Of a stretch of DNA of 64,000 bases, positions 18,399 to 28,184 are shown in pieces (positions within the stretch are counted from its first letter, which is position 1; each line of letters opens with the position of its first letter). The notes below the pieces were generated by a model, which was not told where the DNA came from, ran no database searches, and saw only the letters and a list, made by a program, of their open reading frames with translations. The stretch lies in assembly GCA_947495915.1 (NCBI GenBank), contig CANMAW010000005.1:1-64000 (forward strand), given 5' to 3'. The position numbers were made by a program, and so were the translations under genes. Source of the DNA: Maribacter algarum (ex Lu et al. 2025) (nom. illeg.). Lineage in GTDB: Bacteria > Bacteroidota > Bacteroidia > Flavobacteriales > Flavobacteriaceae.

Positions 18399-18507
18399 CG
18401 GTTTAAGTGATAAAATGAAAGATAACGTATATAATTAAGTTCCGTTATAAACGAAAAAGTTAGAGAGAAAACCCCACTTCTTCTCATATACAAAAATGTT
18501 ACGTTCC
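18396..18507 (+). repeat. Degenerate/composite attC-like elements (E13/E14)
   Basis: ATAGCGGTTTAAGTGATAAAATGAAAG (as in E4, left end missing) followed by GATAACGTATATAATTAAG...CTCATATACAAAAATGTTACGTTCC. Confidence 0.6.
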
Positions 18508-18846
18508 TACGGATTTCCGCAAAGAGACGCATCCCAAGTAATCCATTACGTAAAAGACGGGCACAATGGAGGTTTTGCACTAAAAGCACCAACAACAACA
18601 GTTTATGATATTGTTGGCAAACCAGCAGATGATTTTGAAACCATTACTCGACGATATTTAAAAGACAATCCTATGGTAAAACAATCGCTTCTCAACAAGT
18701 TGCGAACTATGGGAATTATGATGAAAGCAATAACCACTACTAAATGGAATATGACCGAATTTGAAAAAAATCAAGGTTTTCCAATATTTAAAAATATGAT
18801 GCTATCAAATAACTCGGAGGAATGGAAATCGGAACATTTAATATAG
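18498..18846 (+). pseudogene. C-terminal fragment of an NmrA-like NAD(P)-binding protein
   Basis: DIVGKPADDFETITRRYLKDNPMVKQSL resembles the C-terminus of NmrA-like proteins (compare LGRPAKDFETFASETAATG at 33169-34014); N-terminal Rossmann domain absent. Confidence 0.7.
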
Positions 18847-18921
18847 TACGGAGAAAGTACGGGCGACAACAACATATTTAAAACATAGCTATTTCAGGAC
18901 AAGACACGATTTACAAACATC

Positions 18922-19805
18922 CTTTACAAAGTTATAGAAACATCGTTTACACTTTTTAAGTTGCATCTGGAACCAATATTCAGATGCTATGCCTCGGAAA
19001 GAACAGACGATTATGGAACAAAAAATTGAATTTATCTGTGAATGGCGAACTGGAAAATATGCCATCACAGAGCTTTGTAAATGTTTTGATATTTCAAGGC
19101 CAACGGCCTATAAAATCATCGCGCGATTCGAAAATGAGGGCTATGAAGGGCTAAAGGAACTATCTAGAAAACCTCGAAGGCCACACCCGAATACGACCAA
19201 CGAAAAAGTGGTAGAGCGCATCCTTTCCCTGAAAGAAAAACACAAGCTCTGGGGTGCTAAAAAATTACATACCCTATTGTATAAAGATTTCTCTGATGAT
19301 ATAATCACATCTGTCCTGACCGTAGACAACGTCCTTAAAAAACATGGTTTGGTGTCGCCTCAAAAACGACTTAGAAGAGTCAAGCCCATACCCCCCGTTT
19401 TTGACCTGAAAGCGCAACAATTACGTTTGAACAGCTTTGTAAAAGAATATAACAGCCTAAGACCTCATGAAGTATTGAACATGAAAACACCCGCCTCAGT
19501 ACATGAATTTTCAACAAGACCTTTCCCCGAAAGAATCCTAAACTTTGATTACGATGCCAAATGAAAGTCTTAAAAGTTACACAGAATGGAGCCATCAGAT
19601 GGAAGGCCTACAATTGGGTTTACCTTTCCGCTTCGCACCAAGGTAAACATATCGGAGCACTAGACATTGGTAATGGTATTTGGAGGGTGTTTTATAGAAA
19701 CGTATTTTTAGGATACTTTGATGAACATGTGATTAGAAAGAAAGAACAATCAATAAGGTTAGAAACTAACTTAGTGTAAACTCTAATCTATAACTTTTGT
19801 AAACT
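18922..19805 (+). mobile_element. Decayed IS481-like insertion sequence with inverted terminal repeats
   Basis: TIRs: CTTTACAAAGTTATAGAAACATCGTTTACACTT (about 18922-18954) vs reverse complement of TAGTGTAAACTCTAATCTATAACTTTTGTAAACTA (about 19772-19806). Confidence 0.75.
18989..19779 (+). pseudogene. IS481-like transposase: catalytic core missing and C-terminus frameshifted
   Basis: HTH N-terminus joins directly from ...KPIPPVFD to LKAQQLRLNSFVKEYNSLRPHEVLNMKTPASV; C-terminal part MKVLKVTQNGAIRWKAYNWVYLS in a second frame (19561-19779). Confidence 0.82.
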
Positions 19806-19829
19806 ATGTATATTAACGAACATTAATGA

Positions 19830-20609
19830 ATGAAATTAGAAAGCAATACTTTTTTAGGCAAAACATTCCAAAAATTTAATACTAACTACGGTACAATTTC
19901 ATTAGTTGATTATAAAAACCCCGTGTCAGAAAAATGGCATTATCATGAAAATATTCATCTTTCATTAATTCTCCAAGGCGGAAATTTAGAATCCAGAAAA
20001 AAGAATGACTTACAAGTGTCAACTGGGAAAATATTATTTTATAATGAAGGAGAATTACATTGCAATAAGCACACCATATTTCCTTCTAAGAATCTTAATA
20101 TAGAATTGAGCAATGATTTTTTTAAAAATAATGGAATAAAATTCGATGGTAAAGAACTATATAATGAAAACACCTTTTCTTCTTATTTAAAACTAGTTAA
20201 CATCTATCATGAATTGAGTTTTAATGATATATATACTTCCGATTCAATCCACAATATTTTATATGATTTGTTTGCTAATACATTAGAAAATAATAAACCA
20301 AGTTGGTTAAAAGATTTAACAGAAATTATAGAAGATCGTTGGAATGAGTTTATCCCTCTAAATGAATTAGCCTCTATTCTTAATGTGCATCCCGTTACTA
20401 TTTCGAAATATTTTAGAAAATACCTAAATGGCACGCTTGGAGATTATATGAGAATTGTAAAACTGAAGAGAGCGTTTAATTTCTTATTAAATTCGAAAAA
20501 ATCAATCACAGAGATTGCCTATATCTGTGGCTTTTCAGATCAAAGTCATATGACCAAAGTTTTTAAAATATATGTTGGCTTTACTCCAAAAGAAATAAGG
20601 CTACTATAA
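19830..20609 (+). CDS. AraC-family transcriptional regulator
   Basis: ORF; KRAFNFLLNSKKSITEIAYICGFSDQSHMTKVFKIYVGFTPKEIR. Confidence 0.93.
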   Translation: MKLESNTFLGKTFQKFNTNYGTISLVDYKNPVSEKWHYHENIHLSLILQGGNLESRKKNDLQVSTGKILFYNEGELHCNKHTIFPSKNLNIELSNDFFKNNGIKFDGKELYNENTFSSYLKLVNIYHELSFNDIYTSDSIHNILYDLFANTLENNKPSWLKDLTEIIEDRWNEFIPLNELASILNVHPVTISKYFRKYLNGTLGDYMRIVKLKRAFNFLLNSKKSITEIAYICGFSDQSHMTKVFKIYVGFTPKEIRLL

Positions 20610-20777
20610 TATATTCTGGCTAATATCATACTATTTTTCAATGTTTAAACCCTATAATTTTACCATTAGTAATGTTACTATGTTTTAAGTTATTCATAGT
20701 AAAGTCTGTTTGCACAAAATACAGCTCAATAAAAAACAAAGTAGATTCTAGCCGTTAATCTAAAATCATCAGTTGAA

Positions 20778-21737
20778 ATGAAATCAAAACTAATTACCAT
20801 TGTGCTAATTCTTTTGGGCATTAACCTAAATGCGCAAGAGCTTAATAAAAAAAGGATCAAGGAAGTTATTGACAAAATTCCTGAATTAATTAAATCAAAT
20901 TACGTAAACCCAAAAAAAGGAAATCAAATTGCATTACAAATTCAAAAAGAAATAAATTCTGGCAAATATTACAAAATCAGACATCCAGACTCTTTGGCTA
21001 GTGTACTCACAAAAGATTTAAAAAGAATAAGTAACGATGGACATATGTATGTAAATCACTTAACTAAAAACGGTAAAGAAACAAAGGAAACCACTGATTG
21101 GGAAGCAGAAGAAAAAGCTCTAGAAATTAAGCTTAACTATGGTTTTACAGAAATTCAGATTTTTGAAGACAATACTGGGTATATTAAAATAGTAGAATTT
21201 ATGCACCCTAAACGTTCAATGCAAACCGCGGTAGCTGCAATGAAATTTGTAGAAAATACAGATAATCTAATTATTGATATTCGAGATAATGGTGGTGGAT
21301 ACCCAGGTATATTAGAGTACATCATGAATCATTACTTCGAAGGGGCGCCAACATTGCTATCTACAACCTATTTTTCTGATCCAAAAATAACTCCTTATAC
21401 CAATTACACGTCAGATTTAGTCTATGGAAAATTGAGAATAGGAAAGCCATTGTATATTTTAATAAACAAAAACACAGGTTCAGCATCTGAATATTTTGCG
21501 TATACTTTACAAGCTTTTGGAAAAGCAATACTTGTTGGAGAAACATCTGGAGGTTCTGCACATAATAATGATTACTTTTCGTTAAGTAAAGATTTTAGAA
21601 TTTCTATATCTACAGCTATGCCAATTAATGAGATTACTAAAACGAATTGGGAAGTAAAAGGTGTAGTACCTGATGTTAAAGTTAAAAGTGAAAATGCTAA
21701 GAAAAAAGCACTAGATATAATTTTGAAAAATAAATAA
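20778..21737 (+). CDS. S41-family peptidase
   Basis: ORF; signal peptide; NLIIDIRDNGGGYPG, NKNTGSASEYFAYTLQAFGKAILVGETSGG. Confidence 0.9.
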   Translation: MKSKLITIVLILLGINLNAQELNKKRIKEVIDKIPELIKSNYVNPKKGNQIALQIQKEINSGKYYKIRHPDSLASVLTKDLKRISNDGHMYVNHLTKNGKETKETTDWEAEEKALEIKLNYGFTEIQIFEDNTGYIKIVEFMHPKRSMQTAVAAMKFVENTDNLIIDIRDNGGGYPGILEYIMNHYFEGAPTLLSTTYFSDPKITPYTNYTSDLVYGKLRIGKPLYILINKNTGSASEYFAYTLQAFGKAILVGETSGGSAHNNDYFSLSKDFRISISTAMPINEITKTNWEVKGVVPDVKVKSENAKKKALDIILKNK

Positions 21738-21870
21738 CTGCTGCCATCAAAGTATATTAATCGTTGGTTGATTAGAACTAACTTCAAGTGCGTTACAATT
21801 AGCAAACATTGTAGTGGTTTGAAAGGGAAGTGTTTAGAAATACCTGACGCTTCAACCGCTAACCTTCAAC
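21738..21870 (+). repeat. Possible degenerate attC-like element
   Basis: TAACTGCTGCCATCAAAGTATATTAATCG directly after the stop codon resembles other left halves; right half not convincing. Confidence 0.3.
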
Positions 21871-21936
21871 AACATGTTTGAAAATTCACCGTCAAAAATT
21901 AAATTCATTATTCTTTTTGGTAGCACAAACTTCACT

Positions 21937-22392
21937 CTATTTCCAATTTTCTAACTTATAGTCTTCAATTGTCTTTTTGATATAAGTTTCTTTATTATTT
22001 TTTACAATTTGAAGCGATTCACCAGAATATAATTCTGGATGAAATTCTCTAACGTGCTTATCGCTCCAAAGAGATAATTCTGCTATTATGGGCATTAGGT
22101 CTACACCCTTTTCGGTTAATGTATAAATATTGGTTTTCTTATTATCTGGCAATTTATCTTTTGTGATAATCTTAAACTCTTCGAGCATTTTTAATCTTGA
22201 AGACAATATGTTAGTAGCAATAGCTTCTTCACTCTCAATAAAATCTTTAAACGTTTTTTTTCCTTCAGTCAGCATTTGTTTAACAATAACCAAAGCCCAT
22301 TTATCGCCAATAACATCAAGCGCAACAGTTATAGGACAATTACATCTGAATTTATGATCCATTATATCTAATGTATTAATAATTGATTGCAA
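21937..22392 (-). CDS. HxlR-family transcriptional regulator
   Basis: ORF; CPITVALDVIGDKWALVIVKQMLTEGKKTFKDFIESEEAIATNILSSRLKMLEEFKII. Confidence 0.94.
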   Translation of the reverse strand: MQSIINTLDIMDHKFRCNCPITVALDVIGDKWALVIVKQMLTEGKKTFKDFIESEEAIATNILSSRLKMLEEFKIITKDKLPDNKKTNIYTLTEKGVDLMPIIAELSLWSDKHVREFHPELYSGESLQIVKNNKETYIKKTIEDYKLENWK

Positions 22393-22410
22393 AGGTACAA
22401 TTTTTATTTT

Positions 22411-22493
22411 TTTACTTGCAAAATGAAATTAATTATATTTTTACTTGCATAGCAAAAGTAATGTATATATTTTTGCTTGCACTTTAAAAGTAA
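22411..22493. promoter_or_regulatory. Putative HxlR operator cluster
   Basis: TTTACTTGCA (22411), palindrome TTACTT-N9-AAGTAA (22441-22461), TTGCTTGCACTTTAAAAGTAA (about 22473-22493) between divergent hxlR-like and SDR genes. Confidence 0.6.
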
Positions 22494-22518
22494 TAAATAA
22501 TATATAAAACAAATAAAA

Positions 22519-23388
22519 ATGAAAAATGTAATTATCACAGGAAGCAGTAACGGGTTCGGATACCTATCAGCAAAACTATTTGCAGACAACGGTTATAAGG
22601 TTTATGCAACAATGAGAAATCCTGACGGAAGCAATTCTGAAAAGAAATAAGAACTGGAAAATTATTCTTCAAATGTGAAAGTTGTAGCTATAGATGTTGC
22701 TAATGATGACTCCGTTTCAAAAGCAATGGACAGCATCATTAAAGAAGAAGGTACCATAGATGTTTTAATAAACAACGCTGGTATTATGCATTTAGGAATT
22801 GCAGAGGCGTTTAGTGTAGCCCAAGCAGATGACTTAATGAACATTAACTATTATGGTATTATTAGAACCTCTCAGGCTGTACTACCAACTATGCGTAAAG
22901 CTGGAAAAGGGTTAATAATTAATACAACATCTGCTTATGGTAGAGTACCTGCTCCGTTTGCAGCAACTTATAGCGCATCTAAAGCAGCTGTAGAAGCATA
23001 TACACAAAGTTTAAAATATGAATTGGCACCTACTGGAGTAGAATCTATTTTAGTAGAACCAGGACCATTTGCTACGAATTTAGGAAATTCATTTGTTCCA
23101 GAAGCTAGAACAGAAATTGTAGCGGAGAACCCAGAATTACAGAAGATTCTTGGCAGTATGGTTGAAGGATTTGGTGAGTTAATGCAGTCAGAAGATATTC
23201 CACAGCCTAGTATAGTTGCCGACGCTTATTTAAAACTGGCAGAAATGCCACAAGGCGCAAGACCAACACGTACAACCGTTGGATTACCATTTGGTGCAGA
23301 CAAGGTTAATGAACTAACGCAGTCTATACAAGATGAGTCTTTAAACAATTACAAATTAGAGTACTTATTAGAAACAAAAATCAAATAA
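22519..23388 (+). pseudogene. SDR-family oxidoreductase interrupted by in-frame TAA
   Basis: MKNVIITGSSNGFGYLSAKLFADNGYKVYATMRNPDGSNSEKK*ELENYSSNVKVVAIDVAN; TAA at 22648-22650; rest intact. Confidence 0.8.
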
Positions 23389-23389
23389 A

Positions 23390-24130
23390 ATGAACAATAA
23401 TATAGCAGGCAAAGTAGTCGTCATTACAGGAGGAAGCAGCGGATTAGGAGAAGCTACAGCGCATTATTTGGCAGAAAAAGGAGCAAAAGTAGTATTAGGT
23501 GCTCGTAGAGTAGAAAAATTAGAAAAAGTGGCTACCGAAATTAAAAAAAAAGGAGGTGCTGTTGAAATTTTAAGAACCGATGTTACCAATGCCGATGATG
23601 TAAAAGCTTTGGTAAAAAAAGCCATTGACAGTTTTGGCAAAATTGATGTTATGGTCAATAATGCCGGTATTATGCCTTTAGCACCATTAAGTGCTTTAAA
23701 AGTTAACGAATGGGACAGTATGATCGATGTTAACATAAAAGGTGTGCTATACGGTATTGCTGCAGCCTTGCCAGAATTTGAAAAACAAAAATCGGGTCAC
23801 TTTATTAATCTAGCATCTGTTGCGGGATTAAAAGTTAGTCCAGGCGGAGCAGGGTATAGCGGTACTAAATACGCAGTACGTGCCATAAGTGAAGGATTAA
23901 GGCAAGAGGTTGGTAAAGATATTAGAACCACTATTCTTTCACCGGGTTTAATAGATTCTGAACTACAACTAGGAAGCTCAGATGAGGGAACTTCGCAATT
24001 TATACAACAAGTTTACAAAGATGCTATTCCTGCAATTTCCATTGCAAAAGCTGTTGCTTACGCTATTGAACAACCTGCAGATGTAGATATTAACGAACTG
24101 GTAATTCGTCCTACGATACAAGAATTTTAA
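23390..24130 (+). CDS. SDR-family oxidoreductase
   Basis: ORF; VVITGGSSGLGEATAHYLAEKGAKVV, YSGTKYAVRAISEGLRQE. Confidence 0.94.
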   Translation: MNNNIAGKVVVITGGSSGLGEATAHYLAEKGAKVVLGARRVEKLEKVATEIKKKGGAVEILRTDVTNADDVKALVKKAIDSFGKIDVMVNNAGIMPLAPLSALKVNEWDSMIDVNIKGVLYGIAAALPEFEKQKSGHFINLASVAGLKVSPGGAGYSGTKYAVRAISEGLRQEVGKDIRTTILSPGLIDSELQLGSSDEGTSQFIQQVYKDAIPAISIAKAVAYAIEQPADVDINELVIRPTIQEF

Positions 24131-24148
24131 AAATTAAATAAGAATAAA

Positions 24149-24514
24149 ATGGAAGATTTTAAAAAAATATGGAATAACTGGTGTGAAAGTTGGACTATCA
24201 CTAATAACACGGAAAGAGAACAAGAGTTACAGAAATTTATAGCTGAAGATTTTAAATATACAGATCCACTTCTTTCAGTTAATGGTCGTGTACAAATATC
24301 GAATTATATCGGTCAGTTTCAAGAGCAATTTCCGGGTACAACATTTGTTCCAACAAAAATAACTTCTCATCACGATAGATATCTAATAAAATGGGATATG
24401 CTAAACGAAAAGAATGAAGTTGTTGATGATGTAACGAGTTTTGCATTAGTTGAAGACAATAGATTAAAAGACATTACTGGATTCTTTGATGTAGAAAATT
24501 ATCCTAATTTATAA
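24149..24514 (+). CDS. SnoaL/NTF2-like protein
   Basis: ORF; LQKFIAEDFKYTDPLLSVNGRVQISNYIGQFQEQFPG. Confidence 0.78.
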   Translation: MEDFKKIWNNWCESWTITNNTEREQELQKFIAEDFKYTDPLLSVNGRVQISNYIGQFQEQFPGTTFVPTKITSHHDRYLIKWDMLNEKNEVVDDVTSFALVEDNRLKDITGFFDVENYPNL

Positions 24515-24603
24515 TTCAGTCTTTTAACAAATTAATGTTATTTCGAAAATCACAGTAGTATATTTCATTATTATTGTGATTTTTTATTGACCAAATAATT
24601 AAA

Positions 24604-24640
24604 AGCCAGTTGCCAACAACGTATGCATTCATAGACTACC
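24604..24640 (+). repeat. Left half of an attC-like element (truncated)
   Basis: GCCAGTTGCCAACAACGTATGCATTCATAG resembles left ends of E1/E6/E7; no right half before the next CDS. Confidence 0.5.
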
Positions 24641-24688
24641 TTAACCTGTACCTGGATTCAAAACATTTTCTTATCAAAAAACAATTTT

Positions 24689-27181
24689 ATGAAAATTTTA
24701 AATATTCTTTTTCTTGTCTTAGTATTAATAGTACAAAAAAGCTTTTGTCAAGTACCTGTGCAAGAAGAAAGAACAGTTACGGAACCTTTTATAGCAGGAA
24801 GGTTATCAAAAGATAGTTTAAGGCTTGGATATTTTAAAGGTGAAAATGGCAAAAAAGGTTTGTACGTTAATGGAAAACATATAACAGAACCCATATATGA
24901 TAAAGTGATTCCGCGAAATAGAAAAGGCTACATTGTAAAACTTAATGGAAAGTTTGGTTTTATAGATTATGAATCGAAACCAATTATTCCCATAAAATAT
25001 GATTCTATATATGATGTAACTAGTGATTTTCTAGTTGTTAAAAAAGGTTCAAAAAATGGTGTTATTAATTACACTGGAAAAAAAGTGATTCCCATTAAAT
25101 ATGCCAAAATATTTGGCGGAAATACAAATGGCTTTATGCTTGTAGAGAATCATAAGGGCTTATTACTACTCAATAAAAAAGCTAAACCTGTTTTTAAAGC
25201 AAAATTAGACAGAGTCGATATGTATGCCAATGCTGCTTTTGTTAAGGCTAACGATAAATATGCCTTAGTTACAAACTTCTTAAAAACAGAATTTATTTAC
25301 GATACTTTAACAACGAAGGAATACCACAAAACAGGTGAAAATATAAAAGTAAAACCAAATAAAAACTATTCATTTAAACGCCAGAAATTAAACAAAATAA
25401 TAGTAGTTAAAAATGAAAAAGCAGGTATGATAGATACCTTAAACAACACCATTATTCCAATAGAAAATGATGGCATTACTTATGAAAGTATTAAAAGATA
25501 CTATACTATCACAAAGGACAAAAAAATAGGTGTTTATCTATTAAAATGTAACAAATACCTAGCACCAGAATATGATCATATTTCTATGGATGGAACCACA
25601 TTTTTGCAAGTTGCAAAAGACAAAAATATAGGATTAATAGACGATGCGACTGGCGAATTTATTTTACCAATAGAATATGAACAAATCTACAAACAAGACA
25701 CCATTTTTGTGGTTACAAAAAATAAGAAGAAAGGTGTTTTTAACCGCAAAGGCATACAGCTCATCCCAAATAAGTACGACGATATTGACAACCTTGGTGG
25801 TTTTCTTAGTCATGAATATGATGGCTTATTAAAGGTAAAAATAGATACGCTTTATGGTTTGCTAAATGGAAAAAATAAAACACTTTTGCCTGTAAAATAC
25901 ACTTGGTTAAATGATTTTGAAAACAAACTTATCATTGCCGGCGTAAATAGTAAATTTGGATTGTTTGATGGAAATGGAAACGAAATTCAACCTTTAACGT
26001 ATAACTATATTCAACGAAAACGAACACCTCGTTCTAAAATATATTTCACTGTAAAAAATAGGCTATATGGTGTTTTAAATGAAGCCGGTTCAGTAAAGCA
26101 CAAAAATGAATTCAAGAACGTAAATCACATTCATGATGATAGAAATAACTTAAACCTTTTAACCCCACATTCGAAATACCTTCTTCAAGTAATTCATAAA
26201 GATGGAAAACAAGGGGTTATTGATGGTTTCAATGGAGAATTTATAGTACCCTTAGCTGACTTAGAAATTCTTCAGACTATGAAAAACCACTTTACAAACG
26301 TAACTTATTTTTTAGTTAGAAAAGGCTCTAAATATGGTGTGATTGATGAAACTAATAAAATAATTATTGATTTTCAGTATACAGATTTAGATATTTCACT
26401 GACGTCAATAGTTAGCTCCCCTCAAAACTCTTTAAGGCAAACAACTTTAGTAGCAAAAAAAGGTGACAAATATGGAATTATAAATCTATTGAATGAAGTT
26501 CTTGTACCATTTAAATATAAAAACCTAAAAAAAATAGATTCTGATGGTTTATTTAAAGCAAAACTAAATGAACATTTCATATTGATAGACGCCAAAGGTA
26601 CCATATTAAATAAAGGCCCATTTGATGAGATTTCAAATTTTGAAAACTTAGGCTCCGAAAAATCATCAATAGCACTAGGGTTTTCTAATGGAAAAATGAA
26701 AGAAATAAATTCAAAAGGTGAATTTATTTCTAAAGAAGTAGCTATGGAGCCTCACAAAGGTTTTAAATCTTTTTTAGAGTTAAAGCTTGCACTTATTGAA
26801 GCTTTGGAAAATGAAAACGATACACTTTTGTTCGATTTTGTTGAAAAAATTTCACCCTCAAAACATTTAGTATACTGGCTCAAAAACGCAGATCAGCGCA
26901 TATCTTCTAGAGTAAGATATTTAGATTATGATTATATCACAAAAACCTATTTTGAACGACTTTTAAGATTTAAACGATACCGTTGGAATCGTTCGTATTT
27001 TAACAAAAATAATCTTCATACCGAAGATTTTACGACGATCAATGATTTTGGTCTAACAACAAATAAACGTGTTTCAGATTGGGCATATGATGACACCAAA
27101 ACCTTAGAAAAATTCTTGAGAAACTCAATAAAAATAAACGGATATTGGATAAGCTCTTACTTTGCAAGTAGAAGATTTTAA
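24689..27181 (+). CDS. Large WG-repeat-containing secreted protein
   Basis: ORF; signal peptide and many K(Y/F)G-hydrophobic repeats (GKFGFIDYESKPIIPIKYDSI, GSKYGVIDETNKIIIDFQY, GDKYGIINLLNEVLVPFKY). Confidence 0.88.
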   Translation: MKILNILFLVLVLIVQKSFCQVPVQEERTVTEPFIAGRLSKDSLRLGYFKGENGKKGLYVNGKHITEPIYDKVIPRNRKGYIVKLNGKFGFIDYESKPIIPIKYDSIYDVTSDFLVVKKGSKNGVINYTGKKVIPIKYAKIFGGNTNGFMLVENHKGLLLLNKKAKPVFKAKLDRVDMYANAAFVKANDKYALVTNFLKTEFIYDTLTTKEYHKTGENIKVKPNKNYSFKRQKLNKIIVVKNEKAGMIDTLNNTIIPIENDGITYESIKRYYTITKDKKIGVYLLKCNKYLAPEYDHISMDGTTFLQVAKDKNIGLIDDATGEFILPIEYEQIYKQDTIFVVTKNKKKGVFNRKGIQLIPNKYDDIDNLGGFLSHEYDGLLKVKIDTLYGLLNGKNKTLLPVKYTWLNDFENKLIIAGVNSKFGLFDGNGNEIQPLTYNYIQRKRTPRSKIYFTVKNRLYGVLNEAGSVKHKNEFKNVNHIHDDRNNLNLLTPHSKYLLQVIHKDGKQGVIDGFNGEFIVPLADLEILQTMKNHFTNVTYFLVRKGSKYGVIDETNKIIIDFQYTDLDISLTSIVSSPQNSLRQTTLVAKKGDKYGIINLLNEVLVPFKYKNLKKIDSDGLFKAKLNEHFILIDAKGTILNKGPFDEISNFENLGSEKSSIALGFSNGKMKEINSKGEFISKEVAMEPHKGFKSFLELKLALIEALENENDTLLFDFVEKISPSKHLVYWLKNADQRISSRVRYLDYDYITKTYFERLLRFKRYRWNRSYFNKNNLHTEDFTTINDFGLTTNKRVSDWAYDDTKTLEKFLRNSIKINGYWISSYFASRRF

Positions 27182-27190
27182 AAGCAATGA

Positions 27191-27326
27191 AATGCCAACA
27201 CTGTATATATAAAATAACGGTTTAAGCGATTATTTCAAGATGAGTTTTGTAAATTGAAAAGTAATAGTAATTTAAAAAGCCTCTTTGTAAAACTTAGTGC
27301 TTTTCATATACATAAACTGTTACCCA
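27191..27326 (+). repeat. attC-like intergenic element E16
   Basis: AATGCCAACACTGTATATATAAAATAACGGTTTAAGCG...TTTTCATATACATAAACTGTTACCCA. Confidence 0.72.
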
Positions 27327-27453
27327 TCATTTTCACAAACAAAAAACCATCTCAACCCGTTTGACTTAAACGATAGAAAAATCTTACGGTATTTGAAGTG
27401 TACTATAAGAAATCTTAACATTTACCGTTTGTCGTTTTAGATAAGTATGGTAA

Positions 27454-28011
27454 ATGAAATCAAAACCTTTTTTAATTATCCTTTGTATTGCACTCTGGTT
27501 AAACTCTACATTTTCTCAAGAAGTTGAAAAATCGATTTTTGGAATGCAAACAGGTTTTTTAGGGGTTTGGTTTAACCATGAATTAAGTTTAAATCATCAT
27601 TGGGTTTTACATACTGAATTAGGACTAGACGGAGCCTTAAGCAGAATAGTTGACAATGGAGATTTTCCTATCATATTACCAATGATTAGCTTTCAACCAA
27701 GGTATTATTATAATCTACCTAAAAGACAGGCTGAAATGAAAGATATTTCTGATAATTCAGGAAACTATTTAGCAATAAATTTTCTTTTTTATCCAAATTT
27801 CCTATCCTATTCCACGCAAGAGAATATTAATATAAAAAATGGTTTGTTTATTATGCCATCATGGGGTATCAGGAGGAATTTTAATCGGTATTTTTATTAT
27901 GAATTGGGGCTTGGCGCTGGTTTTAACCTTAGTGGTATTAGTGAAATAAAAGGTAACGAAAGTATACTCATTTATAATATACTCGCAAGAGTAGGTTATA
28001 AAATGTTTTAA
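27454..28011 (+). CDS. Predicted secreted/outer-membrane beta-barrel-like protein (relative of 9931-10557)
   Basis: ORF; signal peptide; similar by eye to the 9931-10557 product. Confidence 0.65.
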   Translation: MKSKPFLIILCIALWLNSTFSQEVEKSIFGMQTGFLGVWFNHELSLNHHWVLHTELGLDGALSRIVDNGDFPIILPMISFQPRYYYNLPKRQAEMKDISDNSGNYLAINFLFYPNFLSYSTQENINIKNGLFIMPSWGIRRNFNRYFYYELGLGAGFNLSGISEIKGNESILIYNILARVGYKMF

Positions 28012-28184
28012 ATTCAATCAGGTAAGAGTTTTCAAATATCATATCAATTGATTTACTCCTATGTAATTGTTATGTCGATGGACTTTTTAGTTTATTTCGC
28101 AAATGGACAACTTACTCAATCGAAGCTGTTGTGCTTATGGACTTACCAATTATGCGAAAAAGCTAACTCGGACGGAAAAAACGC

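Noticed and set aside
24610-24816. 68-aa ORF before the WG-repeat gene
   Set aside because: Overlaps the truncated element and the signal peptide region of the larger ORF; no coding support.
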